The notes under the pieces: generated by a model
What the model was told of the DNA's origin: nothing
What the model saw: only the letters and a program-made list of their open reading frames with translations
Databases searched by the model: none
Assembly (NCBI RefSeq): GCF_011758765.1
Contig: NZ_JAANOU010000001.1
Location: 4,650,001 to 4,714,000, forward strand
Direction: 5' to 3'
Origin: Amycolatopsis viridis
GTDB taxonomy: Bacteria > Actinomycetota > Actinomycetes > Mycobacteriales > Pseudonocardiaceae
Length of the DNA: 64,000 nucleotides
Part shown: positions 29,919 to 37,214 of the stretch, piece by piece
Layout: each line of letters opens with the position of its first letter
Numbering within the stretch: position 1 is the stretch's first letter
Program-made: the position numbers and the translations under genes

Positions 29919-29957
29919 CTACCCCGGTATATCCAGTTGACAGGAGACGCGGGAGCC

Positions 29958-30764
29958 ATGGCCAGCGGCACGAAGAAGAAGGGCGCACCGAAGAAGGGCA
30001 GCGTGACGGCTGCCCGCGGTTCGGTGGTGTCCAAGAAGGGCGTGCCCTGGGGCACGATCATCTCGGTGGTCGCGGTCGTCGCGCTGGCCGCCGTGGTGGT
30101 CACCTACTACCTGGTCCAGTCGGCGCCCAAGCGCGCGCTGGCGAGCTGGGCGCCGACCGCGGACAACCCGGACCCGTCGCTGAAGATCTCCGGCATCGTC
30201 ACCGCGCAGTACCAGGGCAGCGTGCACGTCCTGCCGACCGAGCGGGTGGCCTACGACCACTCGCCGCCCTTCGGCGGCCCGCACGACGGCTACTGGGCGG
30301 CGTGCAACGGCATCGTCTACCCGAAGGCGGTGCGCACCGAGAACATGGTGCACTCGCTCGAGCACGGCGCGGTGTGGATCGCCTACAACCCGGACCAGGT
30401 CACCGGTGACGCGCTGAACACGCTCAAGGGCAAGGTCGAGGGCAAGCCGTACACGATGATGTCGCCCTACCCGGGGCTGGACAAGCCGGTGTCGCTCCAG
30501 TCGTGGGGGCACCAGCTCAAGGTCGACTCGGCCGGCGACCAGCGCATCGACGAGTTCATCGCGGCCCTGCGAACCAACCAGAACACCTATCCGGAGGTCG
30601 GTGCCTCGTGCGACGCGCTCGGCCCGGGCGCGTTCGACCCGGACAACCCGCCGCCGTTCGACCCGGCCCCGCCGGGACCGGACGCCAAGCCGATGAACTA
30701 CCAGGGCTCGACGGGCACGCAGCAGGACTCGGGCATGCCGCCGGCCCCGGCGCCGACGTCCTGA
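29958..30764 (+). CDS. DUF3105 domain membrane-anchored protein
   Basis: A 268-residue protein with a lysine-rich N terminus, one membrane helix at about 29-52 (VPWGTIISVVAVVALAAVVV) and an extracytoplasmic DUF3105 domain. Conserved His/Cys-containing segments are SPPFGGPHDGYWAACNGIVYP and MVHSLEHGAVWIAYNP, which look suited to metal or thiol chemistry. A Pro-rich tail ends the protein. The ATG at 29958 follows GGAGACGCGGGAG. It is followed within 5 bp by a DUF305 gene, a common pairing in actinobacteria. Function is not established; copper-related envelope handling is an inference. Confidence 0.8.
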   Translation: MASGTKKKGAPKKGSVTAARGSVVSKKGVPWGTIISVVAVVALAAVVVTYYLVQSAPKRALASWAPTADNPDPSLKISGIVTAQYQGSVHVLPTERVAYDHSPPFGGPHDGYWAACNGIVYPKAVRTENMVHSLEHGAVWIAYNPDQVTGDALNTLKGKVEGKPYTMMSPYPGLDKPVSLQSWGHQLKVDSAGDQRIDEFIAALRTNQNTYPEVGASCDALGPGAFDPDNPPPFDPAPPGPDAKPMNYQGSTGTQQDSGMPPAPAPTS

Positions 30765-30769
30765 TCGTG

Positions 30770-31480
30770 ATGGCCGGCGAAGACGAGTCCCCGGCGGCGG
30801 ACCGCCCGGGTCCCCGGCCGGTCGTCATCGGCGCGACGGTGGTCGTGGTGCTGCTGGTCGGTGCGGTGCTGGGGATGTTCCTGACGCAGCTCGCCCTGCG
30901 GCCGGACTCGTCGGCGACACCGGCCGCCGGGTCGGTGGAGGCCGGGTTCGCGCAGGACATGTCGGTGCACCACCTGCAGGCGGTGACGATGGCGAGCTGG
31001 GAGCGGGACCACACCACCGACCCGGAACTCAAGCAGCTCGCATTCGACATCGAGTCCACGCAGCGCGAACAGGTCGGCCGGATGAAGGGCTGGCTCATGC
31101 TGTGGGGCCAGCCGGAGCAGGCCACCGGCGCGCCGATGTCCTGGATGACCTCCGACGCGGGGCACGGCCACATGGCGATGGCGCCGACGACGGCCGCCGC
31201 GGGCGGGTCCGACGGGGCGGTGATGCCCGGGATGGCCACCAACACGGAGCTGGCCAAGCTGCGGTCGCTGTCCGGTCGTGAGCTGGACGTGTACTTCCTG
31301 CAGCTGATGCTGCGGCACCACCAGGGCGGCACGGAGATGGCGCAGTACGCGCACGACCACACCACGGTGGCGGCGGTCAAGGCGCTGACCCAGAGCATCC
31401 TCACCTCCCAGGGCGCGGAGATGACGCAGATGCGGACGATGCTCACCGCGCGTGGCGCGCAGCCGCTCCCCTACCCCTGA
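30770..31480 (+). CDS. DUF305 domain protein (membrane-anchored, His/Met-rich)
   Basis: A 236-residue protein with an N-terminal membrane anchor (PVVIGATVVVVLLVGAVLGM) and two DUF305 halves marked by SVHHLQAVTMASW and MLRHHQGGTEMAQYAHDH. The central linker is rich in Met and His (WMTSDAGHGHMAMAP). The DUF305 family includes the periplasmic copper-binding protein CopM, so copper or silver binding outside the membrane is likely. Start is ATG at 30770 or the adjacent GTG at 30767. It follows DUF3105 closely and converges on the CDF exporter gene. Confidence 0.8.
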   Translation: MAGEDESPAADRPGPRPVVIGATVVVVLLVGAVLGMFLTQLALRPDSSATPAAGSVEAGFAQDMSVHHLQAVTMASWERDHTTDPELKQLAFDIESTQREQVGRMKGWLMLWGQPEQATGAPMSWMTSDAGHGHMAMAPTTAAAGGSDGAVMPGMATNTELAKLRSLSGRELDVYFLQLMLRHHQGGTEMAQYAHDHTTVAAVKALTQSILTSQGAEMTQMRTMLTARGAQPLPYP

Positions 31481-31492
31481 CGCGCCGGCCCG

Positions 31493-32410
31493 TCACCAGC
31501 GGAGTTCGTTGCAGCGCGCCGCCGATTCGCGCGGTTCGCACTGGAGCGTGGCGTGTTTGATGGAGTACTCGTCCGCCAGGAGGGTCTGCGCGGCGGCGAG
31601 CACCTCGGCCGGCTGCGCGGCGCGTTCCAAGGTGAGGTGCGCCGAGGCGACCTCCATGCCCGACGTGAGCGTCCACACGTGCAGGTCGTGCACGTCGCAC
31701 ACCCCGGCAAGGGCGGCGAGGTCCGCGCTGATGCGCTCGACGTCGAGGTCCGCGGGGGCGTGCTGGAACAGGATGCGCAGTGCCCGCCGGGCCAGCGCGA
31801 CGGTCCGCGGCAGCACGAACAGTCCGATCGCCACACCCACGATGGGGTCGGCGTAACGCCAGCCCGTGGTGAGCGTGATCGCGCCGCTGATCAGCACACC
31901 GATCGAGCCGATCAGGTCGGCGAGCACCTCCAGGTACGCGCCGCGGAGGTTGAGGCTTTCCGTGGCGCCCTCGCGCAGCAGCGCGAACGCGACGACGTTC
32001 GCGGCCAGCCCGCCGGCGGCCACGAGCAGCACCGGGAGCCCGGGCACCTCGGGTGGCTCCGCGATCCGCTGGACGGCTTCGAAGACCACGTAACCGGCGA
32101 CCGCGAAGAGCAGGAGGGCGTTGGCCAGGGCGGCGAGCACCTCGGCGCGGTACAGCCCGAACGTGCGCCGGTACGTCGGCCCCGACCGGCGCGCCAGGAC
32201 GATCGCCGTGAGCGCCATGCCGAGGCCGAGGACGTCGGTCAGCATGTGACCGGCGTCGGAGATCAGCGCGAGCGACCCGGTGGCCACCCCGACGACGACC
32301 TCGAGGACCAGGAACGCGACCCCGATCCCGAGCGCCGCGGCCAGCCGTGACTGATGGCGGCCCGACGCGCTGGCAGGCAGCTGGTGCCCGTGTCCGTGGC
32401 CGTGTCCCAT
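31493..32410 (-). CDS. cation diffusion facilitator family metal exporter (CzcD-like)
   Basis: A 305-residue proton/metal antiporter of the CDF family with six membrane segments, a His-rich N terminus (MGHGHGHGHQ) and a cytoplasmic C-terminal domain (VCDVHDLHVWTLTSGMEVAS). The transport site in helix 2 is HMLTD (His55, Asp59) and in helix 5 ExxxD (Glu160, Asp164 in YLEVLADLIGS). Metal specificity cannot be read safely; Zn/Cd/Co is usual for CzcD, and Fe or Mn is possible given the iron-box-like site in its promoter. The ATG at 32410 has GAAGGAGG upstream. Confidence 0.9.
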   Translation of the reverse strand: MGHGHGHGHQLPASASGRHQSRLAAALGIGVAFLVLEVVVGVATGSLALISDAGHMLTDVLGLGMALTAIVLARRSGPTYRRTFGLYRAEVLAALANALLLFAVAGYVVFEAVQRIAEPPEVPGLPVLLVAAGGLAANVVAFALLREGATESLNLRGAYLEVLADLIGSIGVLISGAITLTTGWRYADPIVGVAIGLFVLPRTVALARRALRILFQHAPADLDVERISADLAALAGVCDVHDLHVWTLTSGMEVASAHLTLERAAQPAEVLAAAQTLLADEYSIKHATLQCEPRESAARCNELRW

Positions 32411-32442
32411 GTTGCGCTCGTACCTCCTTCGCCCGCACCCGG

Positions 32443-32471
32443 AATATATAGTGATATGCGCATGTGTGCAA
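32443..32471 (-). promoter_or_regulatory. promoter of the CDF exporter gene
   Basis: On the minus strand TTGCAC (32466-32471) and TATATT (32443-32448) are separated by exactly 17 bp, a near-ideal sigma-70 promoter in an AT-rich island. The spacer carries the near-palindrome ATATGCGCATGT (32454-32465), a candidate ArsR/SmtB-type repressor site. Confidence 0.65.
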
Positions 32472-32473
32472 TG

Positions 32474-32492
32474 GCAGGTGAGGCTTACCTTG
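32474..32492. promoter_or_regulatory. iron-box-like IdeR/DtxR operator
   Basis: The 19-mer GCAGGTGAGGCTTACCTTG contains the DtxR/IdeR core AGGTnAGnCTnACCT without mismatch. It lies 2 bp upstream of the -35 box of the CDF promoter, a position more compatible with activation than repression. The site itself is seen; its use is inferred. Confidence 0.55.
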
Positions 32493-32588
32493 CTCCACAG
32501 CTTAATCATCGCTGCCGGGATTAGGGGTAGCCGCTCGCCAGGCGGAAACCCGGGTGCGCTAGGCTGTACCACGTCGCACAGCGATGAA

Positions 32589-32661
32589 GCCCTCGTAGCT
32601 CAGGGGATAGAGCACTGCCCTCCGGAGGCAGGTGTCGCAGGTTCGAATCCTGCCGAGGGCA
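32589..32661 (+). tRNA. tRNA-Arg (anticodon CCG)
   Basis: A complete 73-nt cloverleaf: acceptor GCCCTCG/CGAGGGC, D arm GCTC/GAGC, anticodon arm CTGCC-CTCCGGA-GGCAG with CCG at 32622-32624, short variable loop, T arm GCAGG-TTCGAAT-CCTGC and discriminator A. The 3' CCA is not encoded. It reads CGG, a common Arg codon in this GC-rich genome. A decayed integrase follows, so the gene probably served as an attachment site. Confidence 0.96.
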
Positions 32662-32683
32662 CCCCTTCTCCACCTGTAAAAAC

Positions 32684-32716
32684 CGGCCCCTGCCAGCGAA
32701 AACGCGGTAGGGGCCG
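32684..32716 (+). terminator. terminator hairpin after tRNA-Arg
   Basis: CGGCCCCTGCC (32684-32694) pairs with GGTAGGGGCCG (32706-32716), one G-U, around an 11-nt loop, preceded by an A-run and followed by ATTC. It probably ends the tRNA transcript. Confidence 0.6.
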
Positions 32717-32820
32717 ATTCATGTGCTTCCCGGGCAACACGGCCGGCCGCGATCAAACCCGGGGATCGGCGTGCAATGCGTGTGTGCACGTCCATAGGCC
32801 TCCACTGAGCGCTCGCTCGA

Positions 32821-32976
32821 CCGGACGATCACGCCGTAGGAGCTGCAGGCGTCAGACAGAGCGGCAACCTGTGCGCGACTCAGGGAGCGGTGGTCCGGAA
32901 GCGGCGGCCGGGGTTCGGCGTAAGCCCCGGGTCCTTGGTCCGCCCCGAGACCCAGGCCCGCCGGCGGATCGGACGA
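32821..32976 (-). pseudogene. degraded tyrosine-recombinase (integrase) fragment
   Basis: On the minus strand one frame reads HRSLSRAQVAALSDACSSYG followed by VIV, which resembles the start of the catalytic domain of actinobacterial phage/ICE integrases (LTHEQVAALADACG-like). Just upstream a second frame reads GRTKDPGLTPNPGRRF and a third gives DPPAGLGLG, both like the linker before that domain. The pieces need at least two frameshifts to join and the catalytic R-H-R-Y part is absent. Its position about 160 bp from a tRNA gene fits a remnant of an integrated element. The match is from memory of the family. Confidence 0.55.
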
Positions 32977-33032
32977 GCGTTGCCGCCCCCGGCACGGCGT
33001 GATCGAGACGCCATCAGGCGACGGCTGCACCG

Positions 33033-34166
33033 CTACCCAGGCCGTGGCGTGCGGAACCCGATCGTCGCCGCGGCCGACAGTGCGAGAGAGACGGGGACGG
33101 CGAGCAGAGCACCTGTGCCGAGCAAGAGCAGGCAGATCACCAGTAGGTCCGGCCCGTGCAGCGTTTGGACCAGCAGACCTACCGGCATCAGGATGCCCGC
33201 GACCGATGTGACGCCAAGATTGCCGAAGTCCATACCGGATCTGGTGACCGTGCGGACGACGGCGGCCGCCGCCACGACGAGGGCAAGTGCGCCGTGGCCG
33301 GTCAGTGAGACACCCAGCGCCACGGCCAAGCCTGCCCAGGCGGCCATGAACAGCATCAGCACGACGGCCGCGGTCACGCGGATCTCCCGGTCGCTGTGGC
33401 CGACCCACCGCCTCAGCCCGCGCGAGCGGGTCAGTGCGGCGAGCCCGCCCGCGAACGGCATCCCTGCACCGTAGGCACCCAAGCCCAACCACCACGCCGG
33501 ATCGACCGCCGGGAACAGCACGTGCGCAAGTGCCGCGACGGCCACCAGCGCCAGGGCCACGGGCAGTGACCGGCCTCGCGCGAGCATCCCGGCGACCACG
33601 AACCGCACGACGAGCAGGCGTCCGCTCAGCACGGCGCGCCACGCCACTGCTCGACCGGACGGCAGCAGCGCCCACGGATCCAGGAACGCCCATGCCGTCC
33701 GCCGCACCATCCGCTCGCGAAAGCGGCGCACCAGATCGGCGCGCCCGGAATGGACACCGGGCCAGGCGACGACGAGCGCTGCGCCCGCCGCCAGCACGAA
33801 CACCGAAGCCTGAGCGACCGGCCAGGACATGCCGAGCAGCAGCCCGACGACCACGGTCAGGTAGGCGACGACGGCGAACCGCGCTGCCCAGACGCGCAGA
33901 AGCCGGTGATACAGGACCCGCGTGCGAGACCCGTCGAAGTCCGACCAGGTCAACCATGCCGGGTCGGCCCACGCGAACCGTTTGCGGACCAACGACCAAC
34001 CAGCGAGCAGCACGCTCACCGCGAGCACCGCGGCCCCCGCCCAATGCGGCGGCGCACCCGCGCCGAGGAATTGGGCACGAAGTTCCTGCACGTGGGTCAC
34101 CGGCACACTGAGAAAACCCACGCCCAGCAGCGCGCACAACCACACGGTCACCCGGTCGTCGATCAC
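33033..34166 (-). CDS. ABC-transporter-associated integral membrane protein (permease)
   Basis: A 377-residue polytopic membrane protein with about nine or ten hydrophobic segments and no domain I recognise by name. Its GTG start overlaps the stop of the ABC ATPase gene (GTGA), so it is very likely the permease partner. It resembles a two-component exporter arrangement of ATPase plus membrane protein rather than a binding-protein-dependent importer, as no binding-protein gene is nearby. Substrate unknown. It lies between the integrase remnant and the ars genes and may be island cargo. Confidence 0.7.
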   Translation of the reverse strand: MIDDRVTVWLCALLGVGFLSVPVTHVQELRAQFLGAGAPPHWAGAAVLAVSVLLAGWSLVRKRFAWADPAWLTWSDFDGSRTRVLYHRLLRVWAARFAVVAYLTVVVGLLLGMSWPVAQASVFVLAAGAALVVAWPGVHSGRADLVRRFRERMVRRTAWAFLDPWALLPSGRAVAWRAVLSGRLLVVRFVVAGMLARGRSLPVALALVAVAALAHVLFPAVDPAWWLGLGAYGAGMPFAGGLAALTRSRGLRRWVGHSDREIRVTAAVVLMLFMAAWAGLAVALGVSLTGHGALALVVAAAAVVRTVTRSGMDFGNLGVTSVAGILMPVGLLVQTLHGPDLLVICLLLLGTGALLAVPVSLALSAAATIGFRTPRPG

Positions 34167-34771
34167 GAGAGCCGCACCACCGCTGCGGCGACCGCGTCAA
34201 CCAGCGGGTCGTGATGGCTCACCACGACGACAGCGGCACCCGCGGCAAGGCTGCCGCGCACGAGCTCCGTGAGCCACTCGCGCCCCGCTGCGTCGAGAGC
34301 GCGTTCAGGTTCGTCCAGCAGCAGGACCTCGTGTGGCCGGGCGATGCAGCCCAGCAGGAGCAAACGACGCCGCTGGCCGGCAGATAGCTGCCCGGCAGGC
34401 ACGTCGGCGCGGTGATCCAGACCTGCCCACGCAAGCAGGTCATCGGGTTCGGGTCGGGCACCGGGGAAGGTGCGCAACAGATGGAGGTGCTGGCGCGGGC
34501 TCAGCTCATCGAACAGCGCCGAGTCCTCAAGCAGCACCGAAACGCGGCGCCGAAACGCGGGCGAGTGCTCGTCGGGTTGCTTACCGCCCACGGTCACCGA
34601 GCCTTCCGATGGCATCCGCGTCCCGTAGAGGCAGCCGAGCAGAGTGGACTTGCCGGACCCGTTCGTGCCGGTGACCGCGAGGCACTCACCGGGATTCACC
34701 GACAGGTCCAGGCTCTTGAAGAGCCATTCGCCCCCCACGGCGACGCCGAGCTGTTCGGTCACAATCGTCAC
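34163..34771 (-). CDS. ABC transporter ATP-binding protein
   Basis: An ABC ATPase of about 202 residues. Walker A is GTNGSGKSTLLG, the signature LSAGQRRRL, Walker B EVLLLDEPERALD and the switch His is in VVSHHDP, so the domain is complete and probably active. Its length and lone nucleotide-binding domain fit a heterologous exporter pair with the downstream membrane protein. The start is uncertain: GTG at 34771 or 34762 gives a normal N terminus, but no clear ribosome binding site is visible; a TTG at 34855 would add 28 residues. Confidence 0.85.
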   Translation of the reverse strand: MTIVTEQLGVAVGGEWLFKSLDLSVNPGECLAVTGTNGSGKSTLLGCLYGTRMPSEGSVTVGGKQPDEHSPAFRRRVSVLLEDSALFDELSPRQHLHLLRTFPGARPEPDDLLAWAGLDHRADVPAGQLSAGQRRRLLLLGCIARPHEVLLLDEPERALDAAGREWLTELVRGSLAAGAAVVVVSHHDPLVDAVAAAVVRLS

Positions 34772-34953
34772 AGCGGATGCAACTGTCGCGAGCCGGGCAA
34801 AGTTCCGCGCATTCCGCCGAGGCGCGTCTCCATGCCACAGGCGGCCGATACACAAGAAGGGCGCACGTCACCCTCTTGGCAAGCCTTGAGCCCCCGAGGT
34901 CGATGGTCCCGGCCATAAGCGGCCTCCGCGCAGCCGGAACACCGGGCGGAACG

Positions 34954-35844
34954 TCAATGCCGGCAGCCGCAGCCCGCGGCGGCCTTCGCCTGCGCGGCGG
35001 TGGTCGACGGGTCGGCCGCGCGCTCGCCGGGGGTGCAGCAGGAGGTCACGCCACCACCGGAGTCCGTGGCCGACGTGATCGCCGCGTCCTCAGCGGAGAG
35101 CGGCTTGGCGGCGCGGACGATGGCCGAGTGCATCCCGTCGGCCACGGCATGGGTCGGGGTGATCTCGATGCCCGTGAACCCGGCTGCTTGCAGGCCCTGG
35201 CGGTACTCGGTGAAGGACAGCGCGCCGGCGATGCAGCCGACGTGGTCGCCGCGTTCGGCACGCTGTGCCGGGGAGAGGGCATCGTCGGCGACGACGTCGG
35301 AGATTCCGATGCGGCCGCCGGGCTTGAGGACGCGGAAGGTCTCGGCGAACACGGCGGGCTTGTCGGTGGACAGGTTGATCACGCAGTTGGAGATCACGAC
35401 ATCGATCGTGCTGGCGGGCAGCGGGATCGCCTCGATCGTGCCCTTGAGGAACTCGACGTTCGTGGCTCCGGCCTTCGCGGCGTTCGCGAGGGCCAGGGCG
35501 AGCATCTCTTCGGTCATGTCCAGGCCGTAGGCCTTCCCCGTGGGGCCGACGCGGCGGGCGGACAACAGCACGTCGATGCCTCCGCCGGAACCCAGGTCCA
35601 GTACTCGCTCTCCGGGGTGCAGATCGGCTACCGCGGTCGGGTTGCCGCAGCCGAGGGAGGCGGCCACGGCCTCGGCGGGCAGGGCGTCGCGCTCATCGGC
35701 GGCGTAGAGCGTCGAGCCGAAGTTCTCGTTCACCTCGACCGGCTCCGGGCCGCAGCACGCGACTCCGCCTTCAGCGACCTGCACGGCCGCCGCGGCGTAG
35801 CGCTCCCGCACGGTCTCCCGCAGGTCAGTGGTCTGCTCACCCAT
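34954..35844 (-). CDS. arsM: arsenite methyltransferase
   Basis: A 296-residue SAM-dependent enzyme that methylates As(III) to less toxic or volatile species. The SAM motif is [20 protein letters not shown], and the As(III)-binding thiols are represented by GVACCGPEP near the N terminus, ISNCVINLS and [12 protein letters not shown]. The C terminus ends in a Cys/His-rich GCGCRH preceded by TSCCTPGE, possibly an extra metalloid site. The ATG at 35844 follows GAGGAG. It is divergent from arsR with about 100 bp between. Confidence 0.92.
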   Translation of the reverse strand: MGEQTTDLRETVRERYAAAAVQVAEGGVACCGPEPVEVNENFGSTLYAADERDALPAEAVAASLGCGNPTAVADLHPGERVLDLGSGGGIDVLLSARRVGPTGKAYGLDMTEEMLALALANAAKAGATNVEFLKGTIEAIPLPASTIDVVISNCVINLSTDKPAVFAETFRVLKPGGRIGISDVVADDALSPAQRAERGDHVGCIAGALSFTEYRQGLQAAGFTGIEITPTHAVADGMHSAIVRAAKPLSAEDAAITSATDSGGGVTSCCTPGERAADPSTTAAQAKAAAGCGCRH

Positions 35845-35912
35845 CACACACTCCTCGCCCACACCGCCGATACCAGCAGGCTGTATTGGTGTTCGTGGAT
35901 GCAAGCTTGTGC

Positions 35913-35933
35913 CTTGGATCGAAAAACGTCAAG
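35913..35933. promoter_or_regulatory. candidate ArsR operator in the arsM-arsR divergent promoter
   Basis: An imperfect dyad beginning CTTGGATC and ending CGTCAAG lies between TTGTGC (35907-35912) and AAGATA (35931-35936), plausible -35 and -10 boxes of arsR with an 18-bp spacer. An adjacent 8-bp palindrome CAAGCTTG is at 35902-35909. Confidence 0.4.
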
Positions 35934-35947
35934 ATAGAAAGGTGTCG

Positions 35948-36307
35948 ATGCAGGAAGTGGAGCTGGCCGACCAGTCCGTTGCGTGCTGTGCCGGACTGGC
36001 GTCCGCACCGTTGGGCGCTGGGGACGCCGTCGAGCTGGCCCGGGTGTTCAAGGCGCTGGGCGATCCGGTGCGGCTGCGGCTGCTGTCGATGATCGCCTCC
36101 CGGGAAGGCGGCGAGATGTGCGTGTGCGAGCTGACCCCGGCGTTCGAACTGTCCCAGCCGACCATCTCGCATCACCTGAAACTGTTGCGCCAGGCCGGCC
36201 TCATCGACGGCGAGCGGCGCGGCACCTGGGTTTACTACTGGGCAGTGCCCGCCACGATGAACCGTCTCGCCTCCGTGCTGCGTTCCCCGCCACGAGAGCG
36301 GGTGTGA
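35948..36307 (+). CDS. arsR: ArsR family metalloregulator
   Basis: A 119-residue winged-helix repressor. The recognition helix region reads LSQPTISHHLKLLRQAGLID, and the metalloid-binding motif in helix 3 is EMCVCEL, the standard ELCVCDL arsenite site with a conservative change. An extra VACCAG pair of cysteines lies near the N terminus. It should repress itself and arsM until As(III) or Sb(III) binds. The ATG has GAAAGG eight bases upstream. Confidence 0.9.
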   Translation: MQEVELADQSVACCAGLASAPLGAGDAVELARVFKALGDPVRLRLLSMIASREGGEMCVCELTPAFELSQPTISHHLKLLRQAGLIDGERRGTWVYYWAVPATMNRLASVLRSPPRERV

Positions 36308-36352
36308 CCGGCGGTCCTGCCGTCGATGCGTTCGCGGAGCGGGTCGAACGCC

Positions 36353-36508
36353 TCAGGGATCGGCGCCGTCGACGGCGAGGTCCGCACCGCACAACGCCGT
36401 GAACCATGCGCGCTGGACACCGGTCAGGTGGCGGATCAGGCCGAGGAGCGAAAGGGCCGGCACGGCGCCGGAGCCGGTCAGCATCGCGCGCTCGTCCACA
36501 TGTCAGGG
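36353..36508 (-). pseudogene. DinB/DUF664 family gene remnant
   Basis: A short minus-strand frame reads VPALSLLGLIRHLTGVQRAW then FTALCGADL, matching the core helix of DUF664 mini-DinB proteins (LLGLVRHL-x-VExxWF). Only about 45-50 codons remain, beginning DERAMLTGS and stopping soon after, whereas intact members are about 160-170 residues. The metal-ligand His of RHL is kept. It looks like a deletion product between arsR and the CGNR gene. Confidence 0.5.
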
Positions 36509-36545
36509 CGTCTCCGCCCGGTCGTTCTCGTCCGTCCGGTGACGA

Positions 36546-37121
36546 TCACTTCGCCGGTTCGGGGTTCGTGCGCTGCTTGGCGATGAAACGCGCTTTCTTC
36601 TGCCGATTCCCGCACGTGTTCATGTCGCACCACTTGCGGGTGCGGCTCTGGCTGGTGTCGAAGAAGGCGGCCCGGCAGGTCGGCGAGGCGCACAGGGCCA
36701 GTCGACCGTCTCGTTCGCCCGCGATGATGCTGATCGCGTCCGCGGCGATCACGCCGAGGGCATCCTCCACCGAGGAAGGCGAGCTGAGCTGCCATCGCCG
36801 GCTGCCGTCGGGCGTCAGGACAGCCGCGGCCCGGCCCTGAGCGCTGCGGTCGTTGATGACCCGGACCGGAGAGGCAGGAAGAGCCTCCTGCATCGCGGCC
36901 GCCGTCGCGGCGGCGTGGATCGACTCCCGCAGTTCCCGGGCGAGTTCGAGCTGCGCACTGGTGCAGGACGCCACGGCGAGGCCGTTCACCGCCAGCCAGT
37001 CGACGAGCCGCTGCGGGGTGGGAATGCGCTCCACCGGGTTGCCGTAACGCTCCGACAAAGTCCCCGTGAAGCTCGTCGCCAGCACGCTACCGAGGCGGAA
37101 GTCGGGGAACTCGGCGGGCAT
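36546..37121 (-). CDS. CGNR zinc-finger transcriptional regulator (ABATE domain)
   Basis: A 191-residue protein with an N-terminal ABATE-like helical domain and the C-terminal zinc finger: LCASPTC, WCDMNTCGNRQKKARF. The CGNR motif binds DNA. Such regulators usually act on a neighbouring gene, and here the epoxide hydrolase is divergent with a 93-bp gap that holds repeated CCGGTTC boxes. Confidence 0.85.
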   Translation of the reverse strand: MPAEFPDFRLGSVLATSFTGTLSERYGNPVERIPTPQRLVDWLAVNGLAVASCTSAQLELARELRESIHAAATAAAMQEALPASPVRVINDRSAQGRAAAVLTPDGSRRWQLSSPSSVEDALGVIAADAISIIAGERDGRLALCASPTCRAAFFDTSQSRTRKWCDMNTCGNRQKKARFIAKQRTNPEPAK

Positions 37122-37163
37122 GGAACCACCTTAGCAGGTTGCCCGCGGACGGGACGGCGTGTT

Positions 37164-37194
37164 AGAACCGTCTTAGCCGGTTCTCAGCCGGTTC
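37164..37194. promoter_or_regulatory. CCGGTTC repeat operator between the CGNR regulator and epoxide hydrolase
   Basis: AGAACCG (37164-37170) and CGGTTCT (37178-37184) form a perfect 7-bp dyad with a 7-bp spacer; a third copy CCGGTTC follows at 37188-37194 as a direct repeat. Candidate binding sites for the divergent CGNR regulator. Confidence 0.45.
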
Positions 37195-37214
37195 CGCGAC
37201 GGACAGGAGGTCTC

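Noticed and set aside
32559-32795. 78-codon minus-strand frame across the tRNA gene
   Set aside because: It is an antisense reading through the tRNA and its terminator; such artefactual proteins are common in databases.
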